Below are positions 54,986-63,607 of a DNA stretch of 64,000 nt, in pieces. Position 1 is the stretch's first letter. Every line of letters begins with the position of its first letter. Under the pieces are notes generated by a model that was not told the DNA's origin, ran no database searches, and saw nothing but the letters and a program-made list of their open reading frames with translations. The DNA is from JAFGTX01 sp942492225 (lineage in GTDB: Bacteria; Bacillota; Clostridia; Peptostreptococcales; Acidaminobacteraceae), in contig CALODS010000039.1 of assembly GCA_942492225.1 (NCBI GenBank), positions 1 through 64,000 of the forward strand. The letters run 5' to 3'. A program made the translations under genes and the position numbers.

Positions 54986-56485
54986 ATGGAAATGATGAAT
55001 AGAATTAGGATGACATCATTACGTGATAAAGTAATGACTGCTAATGAGGCAGCGTTATTTATTAAGAATAATATGACGGTTGCAACAAGTGGCTTTACAC
55101 CATCGGGTTATCCCAAAGTGGTTCCTCTTGCATTAGCTGAATTAGCCGAAGCTGGTGATGTTAGAGAGATTACGTTGATTACAGGTGCATCAGTGGGCGA
55201 TGAGTTAGATGGTGCACTTGCTAGAGCAGGTGTCATTAAAAGAAGATTCCCTTATCAAACTCAAAATGATATGCGCAATAATATTAACAATGGAACTATT
55301 AAATATGCGGATCAGCATCTAAGTCATATGGCTCAAGATATGGATTATGGATTTTACGGTAATATTGATATTGCAATTGTGGAAGCACTTTGCATAACTG
55401 AAGACGGCGGGATTGTACCAACTACATCAGTAGGACTATCACCACAAGCGTTGAAAAATGCAGATGCTGTTATTGTTGAAATTAATACTGGAGTTCCAAT
55501 GGAGTTAGAAGGTGTACATGATATTTATATGACTGAAAGGCCACCTCATAGACGACCAATTCCAATTGAAAAAGCAGGTGATATTATTGGGACGCCATAT
55601 ATGATTTGTGACCCTGAAAAGATTGTTGCCATTGTTGCATCAGATATTAGTGATAAAGTGCGGCCACTCGGACCAATTGATGAGAATTCAAAAGCAATTT
55701 CTCGGCATATTATAAAGTTTTTTGAAGAAGAAGTTGCTCAGGGACGTTTACCAGAAAATTTACTACCTCTCCAATCGGGTGTAGGATCTGTAGCGAATGC
55801 AGTATTGGGAGGGCTTGTTGACTCCGATTTCACAAATTTGTCCTGCTATACAGAGGTTATACAAGATTCAATGTTTGACCTTATTGACGCGGGTAAAGTT
55901 ACGGTCGCATCTGGAACTGCTTTTACACCGTCAGAAGAAGGCCTTGAACGCTTAATGAAGAACATGGCACATTACACTAAGCATTGTATTTTAAGACCAA
56001 TGGAAATAAGTAACCATCCAGAAGTGGCTAGACGACTTGGTGTTATTGCAATGAATACAGCGATAGAAGTAGATATATATGGACATGTTAATTCCACAAA
56101 TGTTATGGGATCACGCATGATGAATGGTATTGGTGGTTCTGGTGATTTTACACGTAATGGCTATTTATCAATTTTTACAACAGTATCTACCGCAAAAGAT
56201 GGTGCTATTTCATCGATTGTACCTTTTGTTTCCCATGTTGATCATACTGAACATGATGTCAATGTTATTGTTACAGAACAAGGAATAGCAGATTTGAGAG
56301 GGCTTTCTCCAAAAGAACGTGCGCGTTCAATTATTGAAAATTGTGCACATCCTGATTATAAAGATGCGCTACTTGATTATCTTAAAAGGGCTGAAGAAAG
56401 AAAACATCAACATATACCTCATGTCATTGGTGAAGCACTTTCTTGGCATGAACGATTTTTAAATACTGGAACAATGATGAAATAA
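54986..56485 (+). CDS. Acetyl-CoA hydrolase / succinyl-CoA:acetate-type CoA-transferase
   Basis: This 499-residue enzyme is of the Cat1/Ach1/ScpC family, which moves CoA between succinate, acetate and propionate. It has TANEAALFIKNNMTVATSGFTPSGYPKVVP at the N-terminus (in two runs), ITLITGASVGDELDGALARA, VASGTAFTPSEEGLERL, NVMGSRMMNGIGGSGDFTRNG and VTEQGIADLRGLSPKERA. Length is typical. With the mutase and decarboxylase downstream it likely exchanges propionyl-CoA and succinate (or acetate), saving one ATP. The ATG follows AAGGAGG. Confidence 0.9.
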   Translation: MEMMNRIRMTSLRDKVMTANEAALFIKNNMTVATSGFTPSGYPKVVPLALAELAEAGDVREITLITGASVGDELDGALARAGVIKRRFPYQTQNDMRNNINNGTIKYADQHLSHMAQDMDYGFYGNIDIAIVEALCITEDGGIVPTTSVGLSPQALKNADAVIVEINTGVPMELEGVHDIYMTERPPHRRPIPIEKAGDIIGTPYMICDPEKIVAIVASDISDKVRPLGPIDENSKAISRHIIKFFEEEVAQGRLPENLLPLQSGVGSVANAVLGGLVDSDFTNLSCYTEVIQDSMFDLIDAGKVTVASGTAFTPSEEGLERLMKNMAHYTKHCILRPMEISNHPEVARRLGVIAMNTAIEVDIYGHVNSTNVMGSRMMNGIGGSGDFTRNGYLSIFTTVSTAKDGAISSIVPFVSHVDHTEHDVNVIVTEQGIADLRGLSPKERARSIIENCAHPDYKDALLDYLKRAEERKHQHIPHVIGEALSWHERFLNTGTMMK

Positions 56486-56593
56486 TTAATTAGCTGTGAT
56501 TCAGTCTCTAAAATATGTTATTCTTATGTAAAATGCGAATGAAGATTGATGTGAATTAGTTTAACGTTCGCAAAAACAAAGGGTTGAGGAGTA

Positions 56594-57775
56594 ATGAATA
56601 TGGATTATAACAAATTAGCTTTAGAAATGCATGAGAAGCATGTAGGAAAAATTTCGGTAACATCAAAAGTAAGTGTAGAAACAAAGGATGACTTGTCAAC
56701 AGCTTACACACCAGGTGTTGCAGAACCCTGTAGAAAGATTCATGAAAACAAGGACGATGTTTATAAATATACAGCCAAAGGTAATTTGGTTGCTGTTGTG
56801 TCTGATGGCACGGCAGTTCTTGGTCTAGGAGATATTGGACCAGAAGCAGCGATGCCTGTTATGGAAGGTAAAGCAGTATTATTTAAAGCATTTGCAGATG
56901 TAGATGCGTTTCCAATTTGTTTAGATACTAAAGATGTAGACGAAATTGTTGAAACGGTAAAGAGAATAGCGCCAACTTTTGGTGGCATAAATTTAGAAGA
57001 TATATCAGCACCAAGATGTTTCGAAATAGAAAAACAGTTAAAAGAAGCATTGGATATTCCAGTTTTTCATGATGATCAACATGGAACAGCAATTGTTGTA
57101 GCTGCTGGATTAATTAATTCGTTAAAGTTATTGGATAAGAAATTTGAGGATATAGAAGTTGTTATTAATGGCCCAGGTTCTGCGGGAATAGCGATTGGTA
57201 AATTGTTGTTAAAACTAGGTGTAAAAAATATTGTTTTATGTGGACGTGATGGCGTACTTACGAAAAACAGCCCAAGATTAAATGATGTACAAAGAGAGAT
57301 GCTTGAAGTAACAAATATTCATGATGAAGTTGGAGCACTTGAAAGTGTTATAAAGAAGAAAGACGTTTTTATTGGTGTATCGGCACCGGGTGTTGTGACT
57401 GCTGAAATGATTCAAACGATGAATAAAGATGCCATAGTATTTGCAATGGCAAATCCAACGCCAGAAATTATGCCAGAGGAAGCAAAAAGAGGTGGTGCTA
57501 GAATTATCGGAACTGGCCGCTCCGATTTTCCAAACCAAATAAACAATGTATTGGCATTTCCTGGAATATTTAGAGGCGCTCTTGATGTTCGTGCTTCGGA
57601 TATAAATGAGGAAATGAAAATTGCAGCAGCTTATGCAATAGCGGAAACAATTTCCATAAATGAGATAAATGAGGACAACATAATTCCTCCCGCTTTTGAC
57701 AGAAGAATTGCAAAAAATGTAGCTGAAGCCGTTAAAAAAGCTGCGTTTGCAAGTGGAGTTGCAAGAAAAAAGTAA
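56594..57775 (+). CDS. NAD(P)-dependent malic enzyme
   Basis: Malic enzyme links malate with pyruvate and CO2. The 393-residue protein is the short bacterial form without a phosphotransacetylase domain. It has STAYTPGVAEPCRKI, AVVSDGTAVLGLGDIGPEAAMPVMEGKA in two pieces, INLEDISAPRCFEIE, PVFHDDQHGTAIVV, INGPGSAGIAIGKLL (nucleotide site) and MANPTPEIMPEEA. In this gene set it may run toward malate to feed fumarase, or toward pyruvate; direction cannot be read. The ATG follows GAGGAG. Confidence 0.94.
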   Translation: MNMDYNKLALEMHEKHVGKISVTSKVSVETKDDLSTAYTPGVAEPCRKIHENKDDVYKYTAKGNLVAVVSDGTAVLGLGDIGPEAAMPVMEGKAVLFKAFADVDAFPICLDTKDVDEIVETVKRIAPTFGGINLEDISAPRCFEIEKQLKEALDIPVFHDDQHGTAIVVAAGLINSLKLLDKKFEDIEVVINGPGSAGIAIGKLLLKLGVKNIVLCGRDGVLTKNSPRLNDVQREMLEVTNIHDEVGALESVIKKKDVFIGVSAPGVVTAEMIQTMNKDAIVFAMANPTPEIMPEEAKRGGARIIGTGRSDFPNQINNVLAFPGIFRGALDVRASDINEEMKIAAAYAIAETISINEINEDNIIPPAFDRRIAKNVAEAVKKAAFASGVARKK

Positions 57776-57893
57776 AAATCCTGCACATTGTTTGAAAAAG
57801 TATACAATTATACATTGCCTAAAAAGCTAGGAATTTTCACGTATTGTGGTATTCTATAGTGGGTACTACGAGGATTTATAAGGAGGAAGACTG

Positions 57894-59570
57894 GTGTATA
57901 CAAAAGAAAAGATGACTCAACTAGAAACGCAAGTAAATGAGTTTGAAAAAAAGACTGAAGAAAGCTTAGCAAAAAGACCTGAAAGACAAAAGAAATTCTT
58001 TACGGGTTCTGGGGATAAGATGAACAGATTATATTCTCCAGCAGATATTCAAGATTTTGATTACATGGAGGACTTAGGTCTTCCGGGACAATTCCCTTAC
58101 ACAAGAGGTGTGCAACCTACAATGTATAGAGGTCGTTTATGGACGATGAGAATGTACGCAGGTTTTGCAACAGCAGAAGAATCAAATCAACGTTACAAAT
58201 TCTTAGTAGAGCAAGGATCAAGCGGACTATCGGTTGCTTTTGACTTACCTACACAAATTGGATATGACTCTGATCACGCTTTATCTGAAGGTGAAGTTGG
58301 TAAAGTTGGTGTAGCGATTGACTCTTTAGCAGATATGGAAGTACTATTCGATGGTATTCCATTAGACAAAGTAAGTACATCAATGACAATTAATGCACCT
58401 GCTTCTGTTTTATTAGCAATGTATATTGCAGTAGCAGAGAAGCAAGGTGTAAGTTCTGATAAATTAAGAGGAACAATTCAAAATGATATTTTAAAAGAGT
58501 ACATTGCAAGAGGGACTTATATTTTCCCAACTGAGCCATCAATGAGACTGATTACAAATATTTTTGAATACTGTTCAAAAGACGTTCCACTTTGGAATAC
58601 GATTAGTATTTCGGGTTACCATATTAGAGAAGCAGGTTCAACAGCTTCACAAGAAGTTGGCTTCACAATTGCGGATGGTATCGCTTATGTTGATGCTGCA
58701 ATTGCTGCTGGTTTAGATGTAGATACATTTGCACCAAGATTATCATTCTTCTTCAACGCACATAACGATTTGATAGAAGAAGTAGCAAAATATAGAGCTG
58801 CGCGTCGTTTATGGGCTAGAATTATGAAAGATAGATATGGTGCTAAAGATCCTAAATCAATGGCACTTAAATTCCATACACAAACAGGTGGTTCTACACT
58901 AACAGCACAACAGCCAGAAAATAATATTGTACGTGTTGCAATTCAAACACTTGCAGCTGTACTTGGTGGTACACAATCACTACACACGAATTCTAAAGAC
59001 GAAGCATTAGCATTACCGACTGAAGATTCGGTACGTGTTGCCCTTAGAACACAACAAATCGTTGGATACGAAAGTGGTGTAACAAGTACGGTAGATCCAC
59101 TTGCTGGATCATATGTCATTGAAGCGAAGACAAATGAAATTGAACAAGCTGCAATGGATTATATTAAGAAAATTGACGATTTAGGTGGAGCACCTAAAGC
59201 AATTGATAAAGGATACATTCAACAAGAAATCATGGATGCTGCTTACGACTACCAAAAGGAAGTTGAAACTGGCGAGAGAATTGTTGTTGGTATGAACAAA
59301 TTCCAAATTGAAGAAGAAGCGCCAAAAGGTTTATTAAGAGTAGACCCATCTGTAGGTGAGAGACAAAAGCAAAAGATTGCAGATCTTAAAGCGAAGAGAG
59401 ATCAATCACAAGTAGATGCAACGCTTGCTGCACTTAGAACAGCATGTGAAGGAACAGATAATGTAATGCCATTTGTTCTAGAAGCTGTAAAAGCTTATGC
59501 AACTTTAGGCGAAATTTGTGGCGTAATGAGAGAAGTATTTGGCGAATACCAACAATCAGTAATTTTGTAA
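57894..59570 (+). CDS. mutA: Methylmalonyl-CoA mutase, large (catalytic) subunit
   Basis: This is the catalytic barrel of B12-dependent methylmalonyl-CoA mutase (558 residues), with the cobalamin domain on a separate gene. It has TRGVQPTMYRGRLWTMRMYAGF with the substrate Tyr, SVAFDLPTQIGYDSDH, GTIQNDILKEYIARGTYIFP, SGYHIREAGSTASQE and KFHTQTGGSTLTAQQP. The Arg in YIAR, ten residues after the Gln of TIQND, fits methylmalonyl-CoA; isobutyryl-CoA mutases have Gln there. Start is GTG after AAGGAGG. It interconverts succinyl-CoA and methylmalonyl-CoA. Confidence 0.95.
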   Translation: MYTKEKMTQLETQVNEFEKKTEESLAKRPERQKKFFTGSGDKMNRLYSPADIQDFDYMEDLGLPGQFPYTRGVQPTMYRGRLWTMRMYAGFATAEESNQRYKFLVEQGSSGLSVAFDLPTQIGYDSDHALSEGEVGKVGVAIDSLADMEVLFDGIPLDKVSTSMTINAPASVLLAMYIAVAEKQGVSSDKLRGTIQNDILKEYIARGTYIFPTEPSMRLITNIFEYCSKDVPLWNTISISGYHIREAGSTASQEVGFTIADGIAYVDAAIAAGLDVDTFAPRLSFFFNAHNDLIEEVAKYRAARRLWARIMKDRYGAKDPKSMALKFHTQTGGSTLTAQQPENNIVRVAIQTLAAVLGGTQSLHTNSKDEALALPTEDSVRVALRTQQIVGYESGVTSTVDPLAGSYVIEAKTNEIEQAAMDYIKKIDDLGGAPKAIDKGYIQQEIMDAAYDYQKEVETGERIVVGMNKFQIEEEAPKGLLRVDPSVGERQKQKIADLKAKRDQSQVDATLAALRTACEGTDNVMPFVLEAVKAYATLGEICGVMREVFGEYQQSVIL

Positions 59571-59586
59571 GTTAAGGAGGATTTAA

Positions 59587-59982
59587 GTGATGGATAGACC
59601 TATTAGAGTGCTTGTAGCAAAGCCAGGTTTAGATGGACATGATAGAGGGGCGAAAGTAATTGCTAGAGCTCTTAGAGATGCAGGTATGGAAGTAATTTAT
59701 ACAGGATTAAGACAAACGCCTGAACAAATAGTAAATGCTGCAATTCAAGAAGATGTAGACTGTATTGCGATCAGTATATTATCTGGCGCACACAGCACAT
59801 TATTACCAAGAGTAGTAAAACTACTTAAAGCAGAAAATGCAGATGATATTTTAGTTGTAGGTGGTGGTGTAATCCCTGATGAAGATATTCCATTCTTAAA
59901 AGAAAATGGTATTTCAGAAATCTTTACACCTGGAACACCAACAACGGTTACAATTGATTACATTAGAGCAAACGTAAAATAA
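59587..59982 (+). CDS. mutB: Methylmalonyl-CoA mutase, cobalamin-binding subunit
   Basis: This is the 131-residue B12-binding partner of the mutase. It has RVLVAKPGLDGHDRGAKVIA with the DxHxxG motif (His about residue 18, lower ligand to cobalt). SILSGAHSTLLPRV and VVGGGVIPDED follow as in the family (SxL and GG motifs). The start is GTG 59587 or the ATG right after it; AAGGAGG lies before both. It is 16 bases after the large subunit and 20 before meaB. Confidence 0.95.
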   Translation: MMDRPIRVLVAKPGLDGHDRGAKVIARALRDAGMEVIYTGLRQTPEQIVNAAIQEDVDCIAISILSGAHSTLLPRVVKLLKAENADDILVVGGGVIPDEDIPFLKENGISEIFTPGTPTTVTIDYIRANVK

Positions 59983-60002
59983 TAAATTAAGGCGGTGACA
60001 GG

Positions 60003-60938
60003 ATGAACTTAGAAGAGCGATTACTCAGCGGTGATAGACGTGCAGCAGCTCGTATGATTACGTTAGTAGAAAACAACGATAAAGATGCCTTTGAAATTCT
60101 TAAAAAACTGTATCACCGAAGTGGTAAAGCATATGTTGTAGGTATTACTGGTCCCCCTGGAGCTGGAAAAAGTACATTAACGGATAAACTCGTTAAACAC
60201 ATTCGTACCCTTGATAAAACGGTAGGGATAATAGCAGTTGATCCAACGAGTCCATTTACAGGTGGTGCGATCCTTGGAGATCGTGTCAGAATGTCAGATA
60301 TATCAATGGATCCTGGCGTATTTATACGAAGTATGGGCGCCAGGGGATATTTAGGTGGTATATCGCAAGGGACATCTGCAGCAATAAAGGTACTTGATCT
60401 CTATGGCTGTGACTATATTTTTGTAGAAACGGTCGGTGTTGGACAATCGGAAATAGATATTGTAAAAAACTGCGACACAACACTTATGGTAATGGTACCT
60501 GGCTTGGGAGATGATATACAAGCTATCAAGGCAGGCGTAATGGAAATTGGTGATGTCTTCGCAGTTAACAAATCAGATAGAGATGGTGCAAAAAGAACAG
60601 CAAGAGAAATAAATGCAATGCTTGATTTTAATACCAAAGACTGGCGACCACCGGTTGAAATGGTTATTGCAACAGAAAATGAAGGCATTGATGTGCTGTT
60701 TGAACAAGTACAAAAACATCGTCAGTATATGATTGATAGCGAACAATTTCAGCAGCGACGATTTGAAAATACTAAAAACGAATTAATTGAAATGGTTAAA
60801 CATAAAATTGTAGGCCAACTGTTAGAAGAGTCTTATAAACAAGAAATTATCAATGAGATGTCGGATAAGGTGGCGAAGCGAGAGTTAGACCCATATACAG
60901 CTATTGATACAATATATGACAAAGTTTTGAGAAAATAA
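60003..60938 (+). CDS. meaB: G3E GTPase MeaB (mutase chaperone)
   Basis: MeaB (ArgK) protects and reloads the B12 mutase. The 311-residue protein has Walker A GITGPPGAGKSTLTDKL (about residues 48-64), IIAVDPTSPFTGGAILGDRVRM in two runs, VFIRSMGARGYLGG, FVETVGVGQSE and the base-recognition NKSDRDGA. A C-terminal dimerisation helix follows. All G3E marks are present. It closes the mutase operon; a new promoter follows. Confidence 0.95.
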   Translation: MNLEERLLSGDRRAAARMITLVENNDKDAFEILKKLYHRSGKAYVVGITGPPGAGKSTLTDKLVKHIRTLDKTVGIIAVDPTSPFTGGAILGDRVRMSDISMDPGVFIRSMGARGYLGGISQGTSAAIKVLDLYGCDYIFVETVGVGQSEIDIVKNCDTTLMVMVPGLGDDIQAIKAGVMEIGDVFAVNKSDRDGAKRTAREINAMLDFNTKDWRPPVEMVIATENEGIDVLFEQVQKHRQYMIDSEQFQQRRFENTKNELIEMVKHKIVGQLLEESYKQEIINEMSDKVAKRELDPYTAIDTIYDKVLRK

Positions 60939-60993
60939 TAATAAGCAGTTTGAAGCATATGCTTTAATATCTTAAGAAATTTTCTTTAAATTC

Positions 60994-61022
60994 TTGTGTT
61001 ATAACATGTACATTAGTATAAT
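60994..61022 (+). promoter_or_regulatory. Promoter of the epimerase gene
   Basis: TTGTGT (60994-60999), a 17-base spacer and TATAAT (61017-61022), 30 bases before the ATG. Confidence 0.7.
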
Positions 61023-61051
61023 GTATTGTTAAAATTTCCTTGGAGGTTATT

Positions 61052-61456
61052 ATGAAAGCATTAAAAGTTGATCACATTGGAATTGCAGTAAAAAATCTAG
61101 ATGAAACATTATCATTTTATACTGATATTCTTGGTCTAGAATTTGATGGAACAGAAACAGTTGAAGAACAAAAAGTAAAAGTTGCATTTTTACCAGTTGG
61201 AGATACAGAAATTGAACTTTTAGAATCTACTTCTGAAGATGGACCAATAGCCAAATTTATTGAAAAGAATGGCGAAGGAGTTCAACATATCGCGTTCCAA
61301 GTTGATAATATTGAAGAAGCTATTGCATATATGCAAGAAAAAGGAATGAAAATGATTGATGAGCAACCTCGTTACGGAGCAGGTGGCGCAAGTATTGCTT
61401 TTGTTCATCCAAAATCATCTCATAGAGTACTAGTTGAGTTATCACAAAGAAAATAA
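61052..61456 (+). CDS. mce: Methylmalonyl-CoA epimerase
   Basis: The epimerase swaps R- and S-methylmalonyl-CoA, linking mutase and decarboxylase. The 134-residue VOC-fold protein has VDHIGIAVKNLDETLSFY with the first metal His, EIELLES, GEGVQHIAFQVDNIEEA with the second His and RVLVELSQ with the Glu ligand. Length is typical. ATG 61052 follows GGAGG by 8 bases. An open frame 12 bases further up begins inside the site and is rejected. Confidence 0.95.
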   Translation: MKALKVDHIGIAVKNLDETLSFYTDILGLEFDGTETVEEQKVKVAFLPVGDTEIELLESTSEDGPIAKFIEKNGEGVQHIAFQVDNIEEAIAYMQEKGMKMIDEQPRYGAGGASIAFVHPKSSHRVLVELSQRK

Positions 61457-61526
61457 TTAAATGGTATATTTTTTATTGCTAGGTACTAATACTTAGTGGT
61501 AGAATTATATAAATTATGTCGATGAA

Positions 61527-61564
61527 TAAACTACATAGTAACGATCAGGGTATAATGTAGTTTA
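61527..61564. repeat. Inverted repeat covering a TATAAT before mmdA
   Basis: TAAACTACAT (61527-61536) and ATGTAGTTTA (61555-61564) are exact complements. TATAAT at 61551-61556 runs into the right arm. A more likely promoter is TTGCTA-18-TAGAAT (61476-61505), which would place the repeat in the leader as operator or attenuator. Confidence 0.55.
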
Positions 61565-61599
61565 CTCAAAATCAAATGACATGTTAGGAGGTTTACGCG

Positions 61600-63157
61600 T
61601 TGTCGACAGTAAACAAATTAGAAAACCTTAGACAGTTAAAAGCTAAAGTTATGGTTGGTGGTGGACAAAAAAGAATCACTGCAGCAACATGACGGCTGGA
61701 AAATTAACAGCTAGAGAAAGAATCAATTTACTATTTGATGAAGGTACTTTTGTAGAAATTGATGCTTTTGTTAAACACAGATGTTCAAACTTTGGAATGG
61801 ATAAAGTTGAAATGCACCAGCTGAAGGTGTAGTAACTGGATACGGTATAGTAGATGGTAGAGTTGTCTATGCATACGCACAAGATTTCACTGTTGCAGGT
61901 GGATCACTTGGTGAAATGCATGCTAAGAAAATCGTAAAAGTATTAGATAATGCTATAAAAGTAGGAGCACCTGTTGTTGGTCTAAATGATTCAGGCGGGG
62001 CAAGAATTCAAGAAGCAGTGGACGCACTTTCAGGATATGGTGATATATTCTATAGAAATACATTAGCGTCAGGTGTAATTCCTCAAATCACTGCAATAAT
62101 GGGACCTTGTGCAGGTGGAGCAGTATACTCTCCAGCACTTACAGACTTCACATTTATGGTAGACCAGACTTCACAAATGTTTATTACAGGTCCTCAAGTT
62201 ATTAAAACAGTAACAGGTGAGGAAGTAACTGCTGAAGCTCTTGGCGGTGCAATGACACACAACTCAATTTCTGGTGTTGCTCATTTCCTTTCTGCAAATG
62301 ATGAAGTATGTATTAATGAAATAAGAAGATTACTTAGCTTCCTACCATCGAACAATATGGAATCAGCGCCAGTACTAATGAGCGAAGATGACATTAATAG
62401 AATGGATGAAGCGTTAAATAACATAATTCCAGATAATCCAAATAAACCATATGATATCGCATGATGTGATTGCGGCTATTGCAGATAATGATGACTTCTT
62501 ATGAAGTACCAACCAAACTTTGCGAAAAACATGGTGACTGGTTTTGTGAGAATTAATGGTCAGTCAATTGGTATTATTGCAAACCAACCTAAATTCTTAG
62601 CAGGTTGTTTAGATGTTAATGCATCTGACAAATCAGCTAGATTCATTAGAACTTGTGATGCTTTCAATATACCACTACTTACACTTGTTGACGTTCCTGG
62701 ATTCTTACCTGGTACTTCACAAGAATACGGCGGAATAATTAGACATGGAGCAAAAATGCTTTATGCATACTCTGAAGCAACAGTACCTAAGGTTACTATA
62801 ATTACTAGAAAAGCATATGGTGGTGCATACCTTGCTATGTGTTCTAAGCATCTTGGTGCAGATATAGTTCTTGCATGGCCTTCTGCTGAGATAGCTGTAA
62901 TGGGTCCCCAAGGAGCTGCAAATATAATCTTTAGAAATGAAATCAAAGAAGCTTCTGATCCAGTTGCAGAAAGACAAAGATTGATTGATGATTACACTGA
63001 TGAATTCGCAACGCCTTATAAGGCTGCGGAAAGAGGCTTTGTTGATGATGTAATCGAGCCTGCGGCTACAAGACCGAGACTTGTTGACGCATTCAACATG
63101 TTAGAATCAAAAAGAGAGAATAGACCTGGAAAGAAACATGGGAATATCCCTCTATAA
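61600..63157 (+). pseudogene. mmdA: Methylmalonyl-CoA decarboxylase alpha subunit, six single-base indels
   Basis: This is the carboxyltransferase subunit, which moves CO2 from S-methylmalonyl-CoA to biotin. Frames together give VNKLENLRQLKAKV, AGKLTARERI, EGVVTGYG, LNDSGGARIQEAVDAL, MGPCAGGAVYSPALTDF, LVDVPGFLPGTSQEYGGIIRHGAK and MCSKHLGADIVLAWPSAEIAVMG. I place five one-base insertions (near 61686, 61694, 62455, 62496 and 62505) and one deletion (near 61815). Correcting them gives 1554 bases, 518 codons with stop, the normal length. No conserved residue is lost between them. Start is TTG 61600 after AGGAGG. It is most likely an intact gene with sequence errors. Confidence 0.9.
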
Positions 63158-63179
63158 TCAGTAAGGAAGAGGTGTAATA

Positions 63180-63587
63180 GTGGATTATTTAGGTATTTTA
63201 AAAGATGCTTCCTTGCTTGCTAATGCTTCTTTGATGGATAAGTTTATTGCTTGTCTTATTGTAACTGCTCTTGGAATGGGAATAACATTTTTGGCTTTAT
63301 TAATACTATGGGTTTCTATAAATGTTATGACTAAACTTCTTAATCCTAAGAAGAAAGAAGAAACTGTAAAAGTTATCAAACAAGAAACAGTGAAAGATAT
63401 TAGTGAAGTAATTGAAGAAGAGGAAGAAGAAGTAGAAGAGCTAGTTGCAGTAATTTCAGCTGCAGTAGCTGCTAGTTTAAACACTTCTATTCATAATATA
63501 GTTGTAAGAAATATCGTTAGGGTTCCTGACGAAAAACCATCTTGGAATAAAGTTGGTATCATAGAACAAATAAATACAAGATTCTAA
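63180..63587 (+). CDS. mmdD: Sodium-pump decarboxylase delta (OadG-like) subunit
   Basis: This is the small membrane subunit that holds the Na+-pumping decarboxylase together. The 135-residue protein has one membrane helix (about residues 25-50, IVTALGMGITFLALLILWVS). A short basic stretch follows, then an acidic run of Glu (about 78-90) and a tail with ISAAVAASLNTS and IVRNIVRVP, as in OadG. Start GTG follows GGAAGAGG. It lies between the alpha and biotin-carrier genes. Confidence 0.88.
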   Translation: MDYLGILKDASLLANASLMDKFIACLIVTALGMGITFLALLILWVSINVMTKLLNPKKKEETVKVIKQETVKDISEVIEEEEEEVEELVAVISAAVAASLNTSIHNIVVRNIVRVPDEKPSWNKVGIIEQINTRF

Positions 63588-63607
63588 TTGATTTGGGAGG
63601 AATGACG

